In this document: positions 10,263 through 18,968 of the stretch, piece after piece
Layout of the letters: every line of letters begins with the position of its first letter
Numbering within the stretch: position 1 is the first letter of the stretch
Assembly (NCBI GenBank): GCA_021325035.1
Contig: JAJPHW010000062.1
Location: forward strand, 1-64,000
Source: Terriglobia bacterium
Lineage (GTDB): Bacteria; Acidobacteriota; Terriglobia; Terriglobales; Acidobacteriaceae
Direction of reading: 5' to 3'
Length of the DNA stretch: 64,000 bases
Translations under genes and position numbers: made by a program
Notes under the pieces: generated by a model
Told to the model about the DNA's origin: nothing
What the model saw: only the letters and a program-made list of their open reading frames with translations
The model's database searches: none

Positions 10263-11758
10263 ACCCGATACAGATCATTCCACACGCTGCCGACTACGTT
10301 CGCATTTTGCCTGAACTTGTTCTCTCGGTTTTCGGCATGATCATCATGCTGATTGATCCGTTGCTGGATGACCGCCGCAGCCGCAGTCTTTCAGGTGCGC
10401 TGGCGCTGGTAGGTTCTCTTGTTGCCATCATAGCGACCTGGATGCAGTCCCAGTCTCCCGGCCTCGGCTTTTGGAACATGGTGCGGGTGGATTCTTTCAG
10501 CATATTTTTCCATTTCCTCATCGCTTCCATCACTGCCATCGTTATCCTCATGTCTTATGAATACATGTCCGTGCAGGAAATTCGCGGTGGAGAATATTAC
10601 GGACTTATCTTGTTCGGCGCTTGCGGCATGATGTTGATGTCCTCCGCGGTGGAACTTGTGCTGGTCTTTATCGCGCTTGAAATTTCCTCCATCTCGACTT
10701 ACGTGCTCGCCGGATTCCGGCGTCGGGCCGCCATCAGCGCAGAATCTTCGGTCAAATATTTCCTGCTCGGGTCCTTCGCGACCGGTTTTTTCCTTTACGG
10801 CGTCGCTTTGATGTTCGGAGCAACTGGTTCCACAACGATTGATGCGATCGGCAACGTGTTGCGATCGGGGCACATTCCTGTGCTCGCGTATATGGCAATC
10901 GCGTTCATGTTTGTAGGACTCGGATTCAAAGTAGCTGCCGCACCCTTCCATATTTGGACGCCTGACGTATACGAAGGAGCGCCTTCTCCCGTTGTGGCGT
11001 TCATGTCCACAGCGCCAAAGGCCGCTGTCTTTGCCGTTTTGCTGCGCGTCCTGTTTGAAGCCAATGCGCCTGGCAGAATTTGGTTGATCTGGGTGACAGC
11101 CGCGCTATCCATGACACTGGGCAATATTGGCGCTCTAGTGCAGGACAACGTCAAGCGCCTGTTGGCTTATTCCTCGATTGCACATGCCGGATATTTGCTG
11201 GTTGCCTTCGCTGCTTTGCCGGAAAATGGCATACCCGCGGCGATGTTCTACACGGCCGCATACGCTTTCACCAACATCGGGGCATTTGCAGTCGTAAGCC
11301 ACTTTGGCGGCGCCGGTGAACGGCGTGTGACCATGGAAGACTATGCCGGGCTGGGCAAACGTTCGCCGCTTCTCGCCGCTACCCTGACTTTGTTTCTGCT
11401 GTCGCTGATTGGGATTCCCATGACGGCCGGCTTCTTTGCCAAGTTCTACGTCTTCAGCGCGGCAATCAAAGCGAACCTGGTCGGGCTGACTGTGATCGGC
11501 TTCCTGAACAGCGCCATCGCGGCGTATTACTATCTGCGAATTATAGTGGTGATGTACATGCGCGAGGAACGCGACGACTCTCCAGTGGCCCCAGTGCCGT
11601 TCGCCCTGGGAATGGCGCTCGCGCTGAGCCTTTTCGCTACGATGTACTTGGGAATCTTGCCGGGAAGAATGCTCGATTACGCTTCAAGTTCGGTCAGCGA
11701 TCTTGTGGCGCCTGCCATGCAAACAATGCCGGTGCAAGGAATCGCACAGGTCCACTAA
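10259..11758 (+). CDS. nuoN: NADH-quinone oxidoreductase subunit N
   Basis: This 499-residue ND2-type antiporter-like subunit is the last gene of the nuo run. It contains the FIALEISSISTYVLAGF helix, the AAAPFHIWTPDVYEGAPSPVVAFMS block, and NVKRLLAYSSIAHAGYLLVA. The GTG start at 10259 overlaps the nuoM stop by 4 bp. The plus-strand operon ends here, and the next plus-strand gene is an unrelated lipoprotein. I see no strong hairpin terminator in the short gap that follows. Confidence 0.96.
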   Translation: MNPIQIIPHAADYVRILPELVLSVFGMIIMLIDPLLDDRRSRSLSGALALVGSLVAIIATWMQSQSPGLGFWNMVRVDSFSIFFHFLIASITAIVILMSYEYMSVQEIRGGEYYGLILFGACGMMLMSSAVELVLVFIALEISSISTYVLAGFRRRAAISAESSVKYFLLGSFATGFFLYGVALMFGATGSTTIDAIGNVLRSGHIPVLAYMAIAFMFVGLGFKVAAAPFHIWTPDVYEGAPSPVVAFMSTAPKAAVFAVLLRVLFEANAPGRIWLIWVTAALSMTLGNIGALVQDNVKRLLAYSSIAHAGYLLVAFAALPENGIPAAMFYTAAYAFTNIGAFAVVSHFGGAGERRVTMEDYAGLGKRSPLLAATLTLFLLSLIGIPMTAGFFAKFYVFSAAIKANLVGLTVIGFLNSAIAAYYYLRIIVVMYMREERDDSPVAPVPFALGMALALSLFATMYLGILPGRMLDYASSSVSDLVAPAMQTMPVQGIAQVH

Positions 11759-11764
11759 CTGCGA

Positions 11765-11959
11765 TTACAGTAATCCACCGGTTTTCACCGTTAAAATGCT
11801 CAAAGCCATCTCGAGCTCGGTGATGGCCTCTGCCAGTTCAGGATGTTCTCCAATTTTCTCTTTTAATGATGTTAAAAGCTGGTGGGCTCCAGAAACGTGG
11901 CCTACCACAGGCTCGTGGGAAGAACTTGCTGGTTGCGAAGATTTTCCTTCATCGCTCAT
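11765..11959 (-). CDS. small conserved-looking hypothetical protein
   Basis: This 64-residue acidic protein is convergent with nuoN. I do not recognise a family. The N-terminal half is Ser/Gly-rich and probably disordered. The C-terminal half (LLTSLKEKIGEHPELAEAITELEMALSILTVKTGGLL region) looks like a two-helix amphipathic unit with well-conserved character. The frame is open upstream to 12055, but the ATG at 11959 begins the protein-like part. It could be a small regulatory or assembly factor; that is a guess. Confidence 0.5.
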   Translation of the reverse strand: MSDEGKSSQPASSSHEPVVGHVSGAHQLLTSLKEKIGEHPELAEAITELEMALSILTVKTGGLL

Positions 11960-12097
11960 AAATTCATTGTAACCTGCCGTCGTTTCGTCCATCCCAGCAT
12001 TGCTCGACCGTGTAAAATGGTGCGCTATAAATAAGGACTTAAAGTTAATCCACAAGTAATTGAGAACTGGCTGCTTACTTCAAGTGCGAGGAAATCT

Positions 12098-12715
12098 ATG
12101 AATGCGCAAAAAACAATAAGCATCATCGCGATTACGATTCTCTGCTGCATCATTCCCAGTTGCGGCGGCAGCAGCAACTCAGGCAGTGGTCTGTCAGGCA
12201 TCAACCTCACCCCTACCAGTCCCACGACAACTGTCGGCAATTCGGTTCAATTCACAGCCATGGCTACGTATAGCAATGGAACGCCCAACCAGGACGTCAC
12301 CGATACGGCCTCATGGGCTTCCAGCGTGACTTCGGTCTCCACAGTCAGCACTGGCCTGGCAACGGCGCTTTCCGCAGGACAGAGCATGATTAGCGTCACA
12401 TTCGTTCAAGGCACAAGCGTGGTTTCTGAATCTACGGATCTCACCGTGAATGCCTCATCCATTCAGACGCTATCTGGAATGGCCAAAGTTATTGTGGTCA
12501 ATTCAAGTACGACTGACCTGGCGATGAGCATGGACGGCCGCGGAATGGGTGACCTCACGCATGGAAATTCTTTGACCATGGAAGTGCCTTCCGGCGTGCA
12601 TCGTTTCGTCTCGCCGGATGGAAAACATTCGTTCTTGCTGAATTTGCGCGGACAGTGGACTTACAATTTCAAGGTTTCGTCACCTAGCAAAGTTTCTCTC
12701 ACTGAGAACGAATAA
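12098..12715 (+). CDS. secreted lipoprotein with bacterial Ig-like (BIG2) domain
   Basis: This 205-residue protein begins with a short charged N-terminus, a hydrophobic stretch, and a lipobox-like IPSC ending at Cys22, so it is probably a lipoprotein. Residues about 34-120 resemble a BIG2-type Ig-like domain (GNSVQFTAMATYSNGTPNQDVT, then TWAS-like and GLATALSAGQSMISVTF). The C-terminal 80 residues resemble a PEGA-like surface domain (VPSGVHRFVSPDGKHSF). A GCGAGGA sits about 7 bp before the ATG. It is likely a cell-surface protein of unknown partner, convergent with the next gene. Confidence 0.75.
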   Translation: MNAQKTISIIAITILCCIIPSCGGSSNSGSGLSGINLTPTSPTTTVGNSVQFTAMATYSNGTPNQDVTDTASWASSVTSVSTVSTGLATALSAGQSMISVTFVQGTSVVSESTDLTVNASSIQTLSGMAKVIVVNSSTTDLAMSMDGRGMGDLTHGNSLTMEVPSGVHRFVSPDGKHSFLLNLRGQWTYNFKVSSPSKVSLTENE

Positions 12716-12724
12716 ATACGAAGG

Positions 12725-13441
12725 CTATTCGGCCTCGGCACGGATCCGGGCTTTTAACGCTCCGGGCAACCGCCCCGCAGCCAATAGATCACTTACCACC
12801 TGCGCAGGCAACGAACGTGCCAGACGTAATGCTTGTTCGATGGGAGTTCTAGGGTTTTGTAGAAGGGCAATCTGAATCTCCCGGCGCGTATGCCACTTGA
12901 AGTGCTTACTCACGGCTTCAATCAGTATCGCGGTCGAACGGGAATTCATCAGCGACTTGACGACGATTGCTTCAGTCACACGCGGATTTTCCAGCGCAGC
13001 ACGCATTACGCGCACATCTGCGTCTAACAATAGCGTGCCGGCTACGCGCCCAGAGGCACGTTTGGCCAGCGTGGTTCTCTCGCCGATGGAAATAGTTTCC
13101 AATCGGTTGATTAGCGTTTCTTCTGCGGCTATGCGAAGGTCGGCGGCAACCGATGGCATCAGTGCAACTTGCATAAGATCAAAGGTGAATAACTGCCGAA
13201 GCATGGGCAGAGAGAGATGACGCGGCGTTCCGGGATGCCCAACTACCGAGACGCGCACCTTGCGGCTTTTAGCCAATAGCGAACGGTGGTCGCGGCAGAG
13301 ACCCTCAATAACACCGGATGGTAAATCTCTTGTTTTTAATTGATTAAGGACAATTTCTTCGGTAACGGTTAACGCTTCAGAGCTTGAGTCTGACCGCGGC
13401 TTCTCGGTCTTGGATTGATCAACTTCTGAAATTTCGCTCAC
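12725..13441 (-). CDS. hypothetical protein with HEAT-like helical repeats
   Basis: This 238-residue soluble protein has no signal peptide or membrane segment. After a charged, disordered N-terminus it shows VGHPGTPRHLSLPMLRQLF and then repeated helical units of the ENPRVTE / QNPRTPIEQ type, each opening with a short N-P-R turn. These look like degenerate HEAT/ARM-type repeats and suggest a protein-interaction scaffold. I know of similar uncharacterised proteins in acidobacterial and deltaproteobacterial genomes but no assigned role. It sits 33 bp downstream of the sugar-kinase gene on the same strand and may be co-transcribed. Confidence 0.7.
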   Translation of the reverse strand: MSEISEVDQSKTEKPRSDSSSEALTVTEEIVLNQLKTRDLPSGVIEGLCRDHRSLLAKSRKVRVSVVGHPGTPRHLSLPMLRQLFTFDLMQVALMPSVAADLRIAAEETLINRLETISIGERTTLAKRASGRVAGTLLLDADVRVMRAALENPRVTEAIVVKSLMNSRSTAILIEAVSKHFKWHTRREIQIALLQNPRTPIEQALRLARSLPAQVVSDLLAAGRLPGALKARIRAEAE

Positions 13442-13474
13442 AGAAAACCATGCCGATACGATGAAATCGTTAAA

Positions 13475-14407
13475 TTACCTTGCAGCGCCTTTGCCCGACT
13501 TTCGCTGCGCATTTTTGCGGGCTAATGCCAGCGCCCCACTGACCGGTTCGGCAACGGCAGCTTGAATGTTCGCATCGGGATAAGCATCTTTGACGGTATC
13601 ACGGAAAGCCTCCCGCACGATGTGGCTGTGAACGAAAACACTTCCCGCCATACCGATTTGCACGTTGCTTTTGCCGTCAAATAAGCGGCGCACAACGATT
13701 TTGCCGAGCGCACCAAGCTCTTCTCCGGCGCGAGCAAGAACGCGGCGAGCTGTGCCATCTCCCAAGTCAGCGGCCAAACACACAGCGGTGCAAAGTCCGG
13801 CGAAATCAGGCGCGGGAGAAGCATTGGCCGTCATCACGATCTGCGCGTGCGTTTCCACCTGCCAGGGCTTCATGACCGCGTCCAGCAATAACGTTTGCTG
13901 GCCTTCGTCAAAGCCGCGCAATGCCGCGGCCACGGCGGCTTTTCCGATCCAATATGCCGAACCTTCATCGGATACTACTGGCCCCCAACCGCCTACACGC
14001 ACGGTTTGGTCGTGGGCATCGCGGCCATAGGCGATGGAACCGGTACCAGCGATAACCACTACGCCGGGCTCACCGCCAAATGCCGCTTCCAGGGCAATTA
14101 CCATATCGCCGACGACATCCAGACGTGAATTCAGAACTTCCCCAAGGATGCGGCGCACAGCGGCGCTAACTTCCGGGCGGGCTGCGCCTGCAAGGCCCAC
14201 GCAAGTATGATTAATTTCGTCGGGAATGATTTTTGCGTCGTTGCACGCGAGCTCAATGGCACGGAGCAATGCCTGCCGCGCTTTCGCTTCGCCCACGCGG
14301 ATAATATTGCTGCCTTCCGCACGTCCCTGCCCGATCACGGAGTTTTCATCCCCGATCCAACAGGAAGTCTTGCTGCCGCCGCCGTCAATTCCTAGATAGA
14401 TGGCCAC
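13475..14407 (-). CDS. BadF/BadG-type ATPase, probable N-acetylglucosamine kinase
   Basis: This 310-residue member of the ASKHA fold carries the phosphate-1 loop GIDGGGSKT at residues 6-14 and the phosphate-2 motif VVIAGTGSIAYG at about 115-126. The adenosine-binding GMAGSVF motif lies near residue 252. Length and motifs match the BadF/BadG/BcrA/BcrD group closest to eukaryotic-type N-acetylglucosamine kinases. A role in phosphorylating amino sugars recovered from peptidoglycan or chitin is the best guess. A generic sugar kinase cannot be excluded. Confidence 0.85.
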   Translation of the reverse strand: MAIYLGIDGGGSKTSCWIGDENSVIGQGRAEGSNIIRVGEAKARQALLRAIELACNDAKIIPDEINHTCVGLAGAARPEVSAAVRRILGEVLNSRLDVVGDMVIALEAAFGGEPGVVVIAGTGSIAYGRDAHDQTVRVGGWGPVVSDEGSAYWIGKAAVAAALRGFDEGQQTLLLDAVMKPWQVETHAQIVMTANASPAPDFAGLCTAVCLAADLGDGTARRVLARAGEELGALGKIVVRRLFDGKSNVQIGMAGSVFVHSHIVREAFRDTVKDAYPDANIQAAVAEPVSGALALARKNAQRKSGKGAAR

Positions 14408-14522
14408 TGCGTAGTTTTACCACAATGGGAAAAGAGCAAGCCAAGCGCGAAAGTTCAGGCTCTTTCGGCAGGAAAAGAACAGATACTTTGGATTGCCGGA
14501 AAGCACACGCGCTGAAACTCAA

Positions 14523-16256
14523 TCATAATGTTGGACTTGTATCGCCCAACATGGTTTCGCGCACAACCTTCACCGGCGGAAAGCCTTGTTTCAAAAATGT
14601 ATTGTGGAAATCTTCGAGATTGAACTTGTCCCCCATTTTTTTCTGGTAGTCGGCGCGTAACTTCATAATTTCCAGCTTTCCCAGCGTGTACACAAGATAG
14701 GTTGGATCGCTGGTTCCACGCTTGGTTTCGACTTCCGCGACGGCTGAGGTTTGATATCCCTCTTTCTGGAAGAATTGGATGGCTTCGTCGAAGCTCATCC
14801 GCCCAGTGTGCATGGAAATGCCGGCAATGTAACGTGCATCGCGCAGTAAAGCATCCATCAACTGGCCGAGGCGCAGCATGGGATCATTGTTGCCGTAGCC
14901 TTCATCCAGCATCATTTGCTCACTGTAATGGGCCCAGCCCTCGGCATTGGAACCGCAACCGAGAAGCTTGCGGACTTTCGATGGTGCGGAAGGGACCCAG
15001 AGGAATTGTACGTAGTGACCGGGATAGACTTCATGCACGGCAACCGCAATCATGGTGGAGCGATTGAATTGCCCCATGAATGATTCCACTTTGTCTTTTG
15101 ACCAATCCGACTCGGGAAGAGTCACGTTAAAGAACGCTTCGGTGGCGACTTTTTCATAGGGGCCGGGCGTGTCCATCGAGGCGAAGGTTAAAGCGCGGGC
15201 AAAGGGCGGTGTTTCCTGCACGATGGGTGGAACTGGCGACGGAACGGTCACGATGTGCTTATCAATCAAATATTGCCGGATACCACCGAGGTCGTCGCGA
15301 AATGCTTGCAATAGTTTGCCTGGATCGGGGTGGTCTTTTTCCAGTTCTTCGCGGATTTGCTCCGGAGTTTTCCTGGAGTCCACTTGTGCCGCAACTTTCT
15401 TGAACCACTCCTGGTTACGATGCAAATCGTCGTAGCCAATCTGCAAAAGATGATCAATCGGGACATCCACCATTTCGTTGTAAAGCAGTTTCTTACGGTA
15501 GTTCTCCGCGCCGATGCGGAAATCACCCTTCGAAAGCGGCAACAAATCTTTCTTCAGAAAATTGCCATAATCCTGTAACGCGGTGATGACGGCTTGATTG
15601 CTGCTGTGAAACTCTGCCAGCAGGTTGGCATCTTTGACGTCGCTAAAGGCCGAAGGAACGTCGTTCTGGAAGAAGCTGATATTGCCATCTAACTGCTGAA
15701 TGGCGACTTCGGTAAATACGCGAGGAGGATTCTTGAGATTCACTTTTCCCGCCGCCAGCGCCGCAGGCATCTTCTTCTCACGCTCAATCAGGGAGCGCAA
15801 TCGTTGTTCCGGTGGGGCAAACTTGCGCGACATGATGGAAAATGCACTTTGCGTCAGCCCGCTTGAATATTGATCGGGATTTTTCTCCCAACCGCGAATT
15901 TCCTGCAATTCCAGCAACGTGGATTTCAAATTGTTTACGACCAATTCATAATCCTGACGCTCCTCCAATGGGAGACGTTTGCTGTTGAATTTATCCAGTT
16001 GAGTTAAAAAGCTTTGGGCAAACGTTATTTGCTCTTCCACGCTTCGGCGAGAATAGTCCTCGAATTCCGGGTCATATTGATGAAATCCTGACAAGGTTCC
16101 CTGCGTCGGATTAAATTTGAAATACGCGTCAAAAAATTTATCTACTAATTTGTTCCACTCAGCGCTGGTTCCATTTGCAGGCTGCACGCCGGGCGATGTT
16201 TGCGCCAATAGCAACATTGGCAACGCAAGTGCGATTAGAAGGAGAACAATTTTCAT
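14523..16256 (-). CDS. secreted DUF885-family zinc-peptidase-like protein
   Basis: The frame is open to 16349, but the ATG at 16256 has a GGGAG box and opens a signal peptide (MKIVLLLIALALPMLLLAQ). This gives a 577-residue exported protein. DUF885 proteins are mostly helical, thermolysin-like metallopeptidase relatives. The hallmark motif HEVYPGH is present near residue 413 (the HExxPGH variant of HExxH), with a downstream glutamate-containing EGWAHYSEQMML segment typical of the family. The substrate is unknown, probably peptides in the periplasm. It is divergent from the APC permease gene at 16374, which fits a peptide/amino-acid uptake context. Confidence 0.88.
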   Translation of the reverse strand: MKIVLLLIALALPMLLLAQTSPGVQPANGTSAEWNKLVDKFFDAYFKFNPTQGTLSGFHQYDPEFEDYSRRSVEEQITFAQSFLTQLDKFNSKRLPLEERQDYELVVNNLKSTLLELQEIRGWEKNPDQYSSGLTQSAFSIMSRKFAPPEQRLRSLIEREKKMPAALAAGKVNLKNPPRVFTEVAIQQLDGNISFFQNDVPSAFSDVKDANLLAEFHSSNQAVITALQDYGNFLKKDLLPLSKGDFRIGAENYRKKLLYNEMVDVPIDHLLQIGYDDLHRNQEWFKKVAAQVDSRKTPEQIREELEKDHPDPGKLLQAFRDDLGGIRQYLIDKHIVTVPSPVPPIVQETPPFARALTFASMDTPGPYEKVATEAFFNVTLPESDWSKDKVESFMGQFNRSTMIAVAVHEVYPGHYVQFLWVPSAPSKVRKLLGCGSNAEGWAHYSEQMMLDEGYGNNDPMLRLGQLMDALLRDARYIAGISMHTGRMSFDEAIQFFQKEGYQTSAVAEVETKRGTSDPTYLVYTLGKLEIMKLRADYQKKMGDKFNLEDFHNTFLKQGFPPVKVVRETMLGDTSPTL

Positions 16257-16373
16257 GACGCTCCCTGGAGTTTTTGTTTGCGAGAATCTTGTTCGCGAGA
16301 ACTCAAGATTATATCCATCTTCCGCCGGGAATATGTGAACGACCCACATAGCGTTTATACTCGCAGTTCCAAT

Positions 16374-17726
16374 ATGCCCGCGCAGCCAGAACTCTCCCGC
16401 GATCTAGGCGTTCGCCATGCGATTGCCGTTGTGATCGGAACGATTATCGGCAGCGGAATTTTCCTCGTTCCCACGGAGATGATGCAGGCTGTGGGTTCGG
16501 CCCGTCTGGTCTATCTGGCGTGGGTTGTGGGCGGGCTGTTATCTTTTTTCGGCGCGCTTACCTACGCCGAGCTCGGCGCGATGAAGCCGCAAGCGGGTGG
16601 CGAGTACGTTTATGTCCGCGACGGTTATGGGCCCCTTGCCGGATTTCTGTATGCATGGACGTGGTTCGTCATTGCCAAACCTGCCTCGATCGCAACGATT
16701 ACAACTGGGCTGGTCCGCATTTTGGAAACATTTCCAGCGCTTTCTTTTTTATCGAATCGTCTGGGCACAGGTCTTCCCTTCACCTACGGACAACTACTCG
16801 CAATCACAGCCACCATTGCGATTTCCGTCATTAACTATCTTGGCGTGAAAAAAGCGGGTGAATTTCAAGTTGTGTTCACCGTACTCAAAGTGGCCGTCAT
16901 TCTCGGCATTGTTGTTCTTGGATTTACTTATTCCTCGGGTTCGTGGTCAAACTTCGCCAGCAGCTTTGCAGCGGCAAAAGGCGGAATGGTTGGTTTCATG
17001 GCGGCGTTGGTTGCCGCCTTATGGGCTTACGATGGCTGGAATGATCTCAATATGGTTGCGGGTGAAATCCGCAGACCAGAACGAAATATACCGATTGCGT
17101 TAATCGCCGGAGTGGCTGCTGTTGGGGCACTCTACATGCTGGTCAATGCCGCCGTGCAATATGTGATGCCGGCCGCTGCTATTGCAGCATCGCCCCGTCC
17201 TGCATCAGACGCTATGACACTTGTTCTTGGGCGGTTTGGAGGAAGCATCGTATCCATCGGTATGGCCATATCCATGCTAGCCACGCTGAATGGCACTATC
17301 ATGAGCGGCGCGCGCGTTCCCTATGCGGTTGCGCGAGATGGCTATTTCTTTTCTGCGCTTGGCGAGGTGCATCCAAAATTTCGCACGCCGTCAGTTGCCA
17401 TTTTTGTGCAAGCGATTCTCGCGATTATTTTGCTCCTGCTTGGCGGCAGCTTCCGCCAGTTTTTCTCGCTGGCGATTTTCGCAGAATGGCTCTTCTACAT
17501 GATTGCGGGCAGTACGGTGTTTGTTTTCCGGTATCGCCAACCTGGGCTATTGCGTCCTTACCGTGTTTGGGCTTATCCTGTGGTTCCTCTCCTGTTTGTG
17601 CTGGCCTCCTCCGTGCTTTTATGGTTCACATTTACCGATAACCTCCCCAATTCTGCGTATGGCGTGCTTGTGATTTTGGCTGGGATACCGGTTTTTTACG
17701 GTTTTTCCCGGCAGCGCATGTACTAA
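16374..17726 (+). CDS. APC-family amino acid permease
   Basis: This 450-residue integral membrane protein has about 12 hydrophobic segments. The first helix contains the unwound GTIIGSGIFLVP motif that binds the amino-acid backbone in the APC superfamily. The LSFFGALTYAELGAMKPQAGGEYVY region is typical of the LAT/AAT-like branch (serine/threonine exchangers and similar). The ATG at 16374 starts MPAQPELSRDLG. The open frame upstream is unsupported and no good ribosome site is visible. It is divergent from the DUF885 peptidase with a 117-bp shared intergenic region that must carry both promoters. Confidence 0.9.
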   Translation: MPAQPELSRDLGVRHAIAVVIGTIIGSGIFLVPTEMMQAVGSARLVYLAWVVGGLLSFFGALTYAELGAMKPQAGGEYVYVRDGYGPLAGFLYAWTWFVIAKPASIATITTGLVRILETFPALSFLSNRLGTGLPFTYGQLLAITATIAISVINYLGVKKAGEFQVVFTVLKVAVILGIVVLGFTYSSGSWSNFASSFAAAKGGMVGFMAALVAALWAYDGWNDLNMVAGEIRRPERNIPIALIAGVAAVGALYMLVNAAVQYVMPAAAIAASPRPASDAMTLVLGRFGGSIVSIGMAISMLATLNGTIMSGARVPYAVARDGYFFSALGEVHPKFRTPSVAIFVQAILAIILLLLGGSFRQFFSLAIFAEWLFYMIAGSTVFVFRYRQPGLLRPYRVWAYPVVPLLFVLASSVLLWFTFTDNLPNSAYGVLVILAGIPVFYGFSRQRMY

Positions 17727-17906
17727 CGACTAAAAAGGCCCCAATCCTTCCTGTTTTGGGTGTGTTACTGAATTAGGAAGGGTCACAGTTACTTGAGGAC
17801 AAGGGCGGGGGACATTTTACTCATGATTACTCGTACCGTACTTTAAACCTTGAGTTTCCCGCGCAATCCCCCAGGCCGGGCATAAAAGTTTGGAGCGTTG
17901 AAAGGG

Positions 17907-18920
17907 ATGGCTACGCCTGCCGAGTACAATTTAGGACTTCTCCCCGAGCGCAAGCTGAACTGGCGCGCATTTGCCGGCAGTTATGGCTTTGTAGCCTTGT
18001 TGCTGCTACTGCTCCTAAGCTTCGGATTGCTCTTCCCGCAGCACATGCAGCTCGCCCGCAACTATATGGTTACGGAGCTGATTGCACGTCCGGATGTTGA
18101 ACCGAAACCGGTTGAAGTCCAGCAGCCGAAGATCAAAGTAAAACCGCTGCCTCCGCCTCCGCATTTTGACGCTCCCAAGCTGGTCGTCCCTCCGGAAGTG
18201 CACGTGCAAAAACCACCGGCCCCCGAGATTGAGCCGCCAAAAATTGCGTCGAATTTTACGCCGCCCGTACTTAAAGACGTATCTACGTCGAAGCCCATTC
18301 AGGCAGTGCATACAGGGGACTTTGGCGGCGCATCTTCTCCAACGCTCAATGCGCCCATACAAAAGGTTCAAACGGGCGGATTCGGCGATCCGAACGGAAT
18401 TAAATCGGACGGCAAGACTGCCCATCTGGTCGCAGCAAGCACAGGCGCTTTTGATCTGCCACAGGGCGCGGGCAACGGCAATGGAACGGGCGGCACCAAA
18501 GGTTTGAAAGGAACGATTGCCAGCGCCGGCTTCGGCAGCGGCATCGCACAGCAGGGTAACGGAACGACTGGGCACGTGCAATCTTCAGCGTTCGGGTCCA
18601 CCGAAGTCGCGGCTGCGAACAAGCCGCGCGCACTGGATAACGGCCCCGCAACGACACCGGTCGAAATTCTTTACAAGCCGAATCCGGTGTACACCGATGA
18701 GGCAAAGCAATTGCAGTTGCAAGGCGAAGTCTTGCTGGAAGTTTCTTTCGGGGCGGATGGCAAATTGCAAGTAAATCGTGTAGTGCGCGGGCTTGGCCAT
18801 GGTCTTGACGAAGCTGCTGTCGCCGCTACGAACAAGATCAAATTCAAGCCGGCTTTGCGCAGCGGATTGGCTGTGGATTCGACTTCGATCGTGCACGTAG
18901 TTTTTCAATTGGCGATGTAG
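17907..18920 (+). CDS. TonB-family energy transducer / periplasmic protein
   Basis: The 337-residue protein starts at the ATG at 17907, with GGAG 11 bp upstream; a TTG at 17898 is an alternative. It has a cytoplasmic stub, one transmembrane helix at about residues 25-44, and a proline-rich spacer at about 65-110 (KVKPLPPPP, EPKPVEVQQP). A Gly/Ala/Ser-rich low-complexity linker follows. The C-terminal TonB domain (PNPVYTDEAKQLQLQGEVLLEVSFGADGKL) would contact TonB boxes of outer-membrane receptors such as the one at 62435. ExbB/ExbD are not nearby. The next gene, a secreted M48 protease, begins 48 bp later and is probably in the same transcript. Confidence 0.9.
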   Translation: MATPAEYNLGLLPERKLNWRAFAGSYGFVALLLLLLLSFGLLFPQHMQLARNYMVTELIARPDVEPKPVEVQQPKIKVKPLPPPPHFDAPKLVVPPEVHVQKPPAPEIEPPKIASNFTPPVLKDVSTSKPIQAVHTGDFGGASSPTLNAPIQKVQTGGFGDPNGIKSDGKTAHLVAASTGAFDLPQGAGNGNGTGGTKGLKGTIASAGFGSGIAQQGNGTTGHVQSSAFGSTEVAAANKPRALDNGPATTPVEILYKPNPVYTDEAKQLQLQGEVLLEVSFGADGKLQVNRVVRGLGHGLDEAAVAATNKIKFKPALRSGLAVDSTSIVHVVFQLAM

Positions 18921-18968
18921 TGGTTGTTTCTGGGAAAAGATTTCTTTTTGGGGAAAGAGGATTCGGTT

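Noticed and set aside
17746-17781. CCTTCCT / AGGAAGG inverted repeat after the APC permease
   Set aside because: A 7-bp stem with a 22-base loop and no T-run is too weak to call a terminator.
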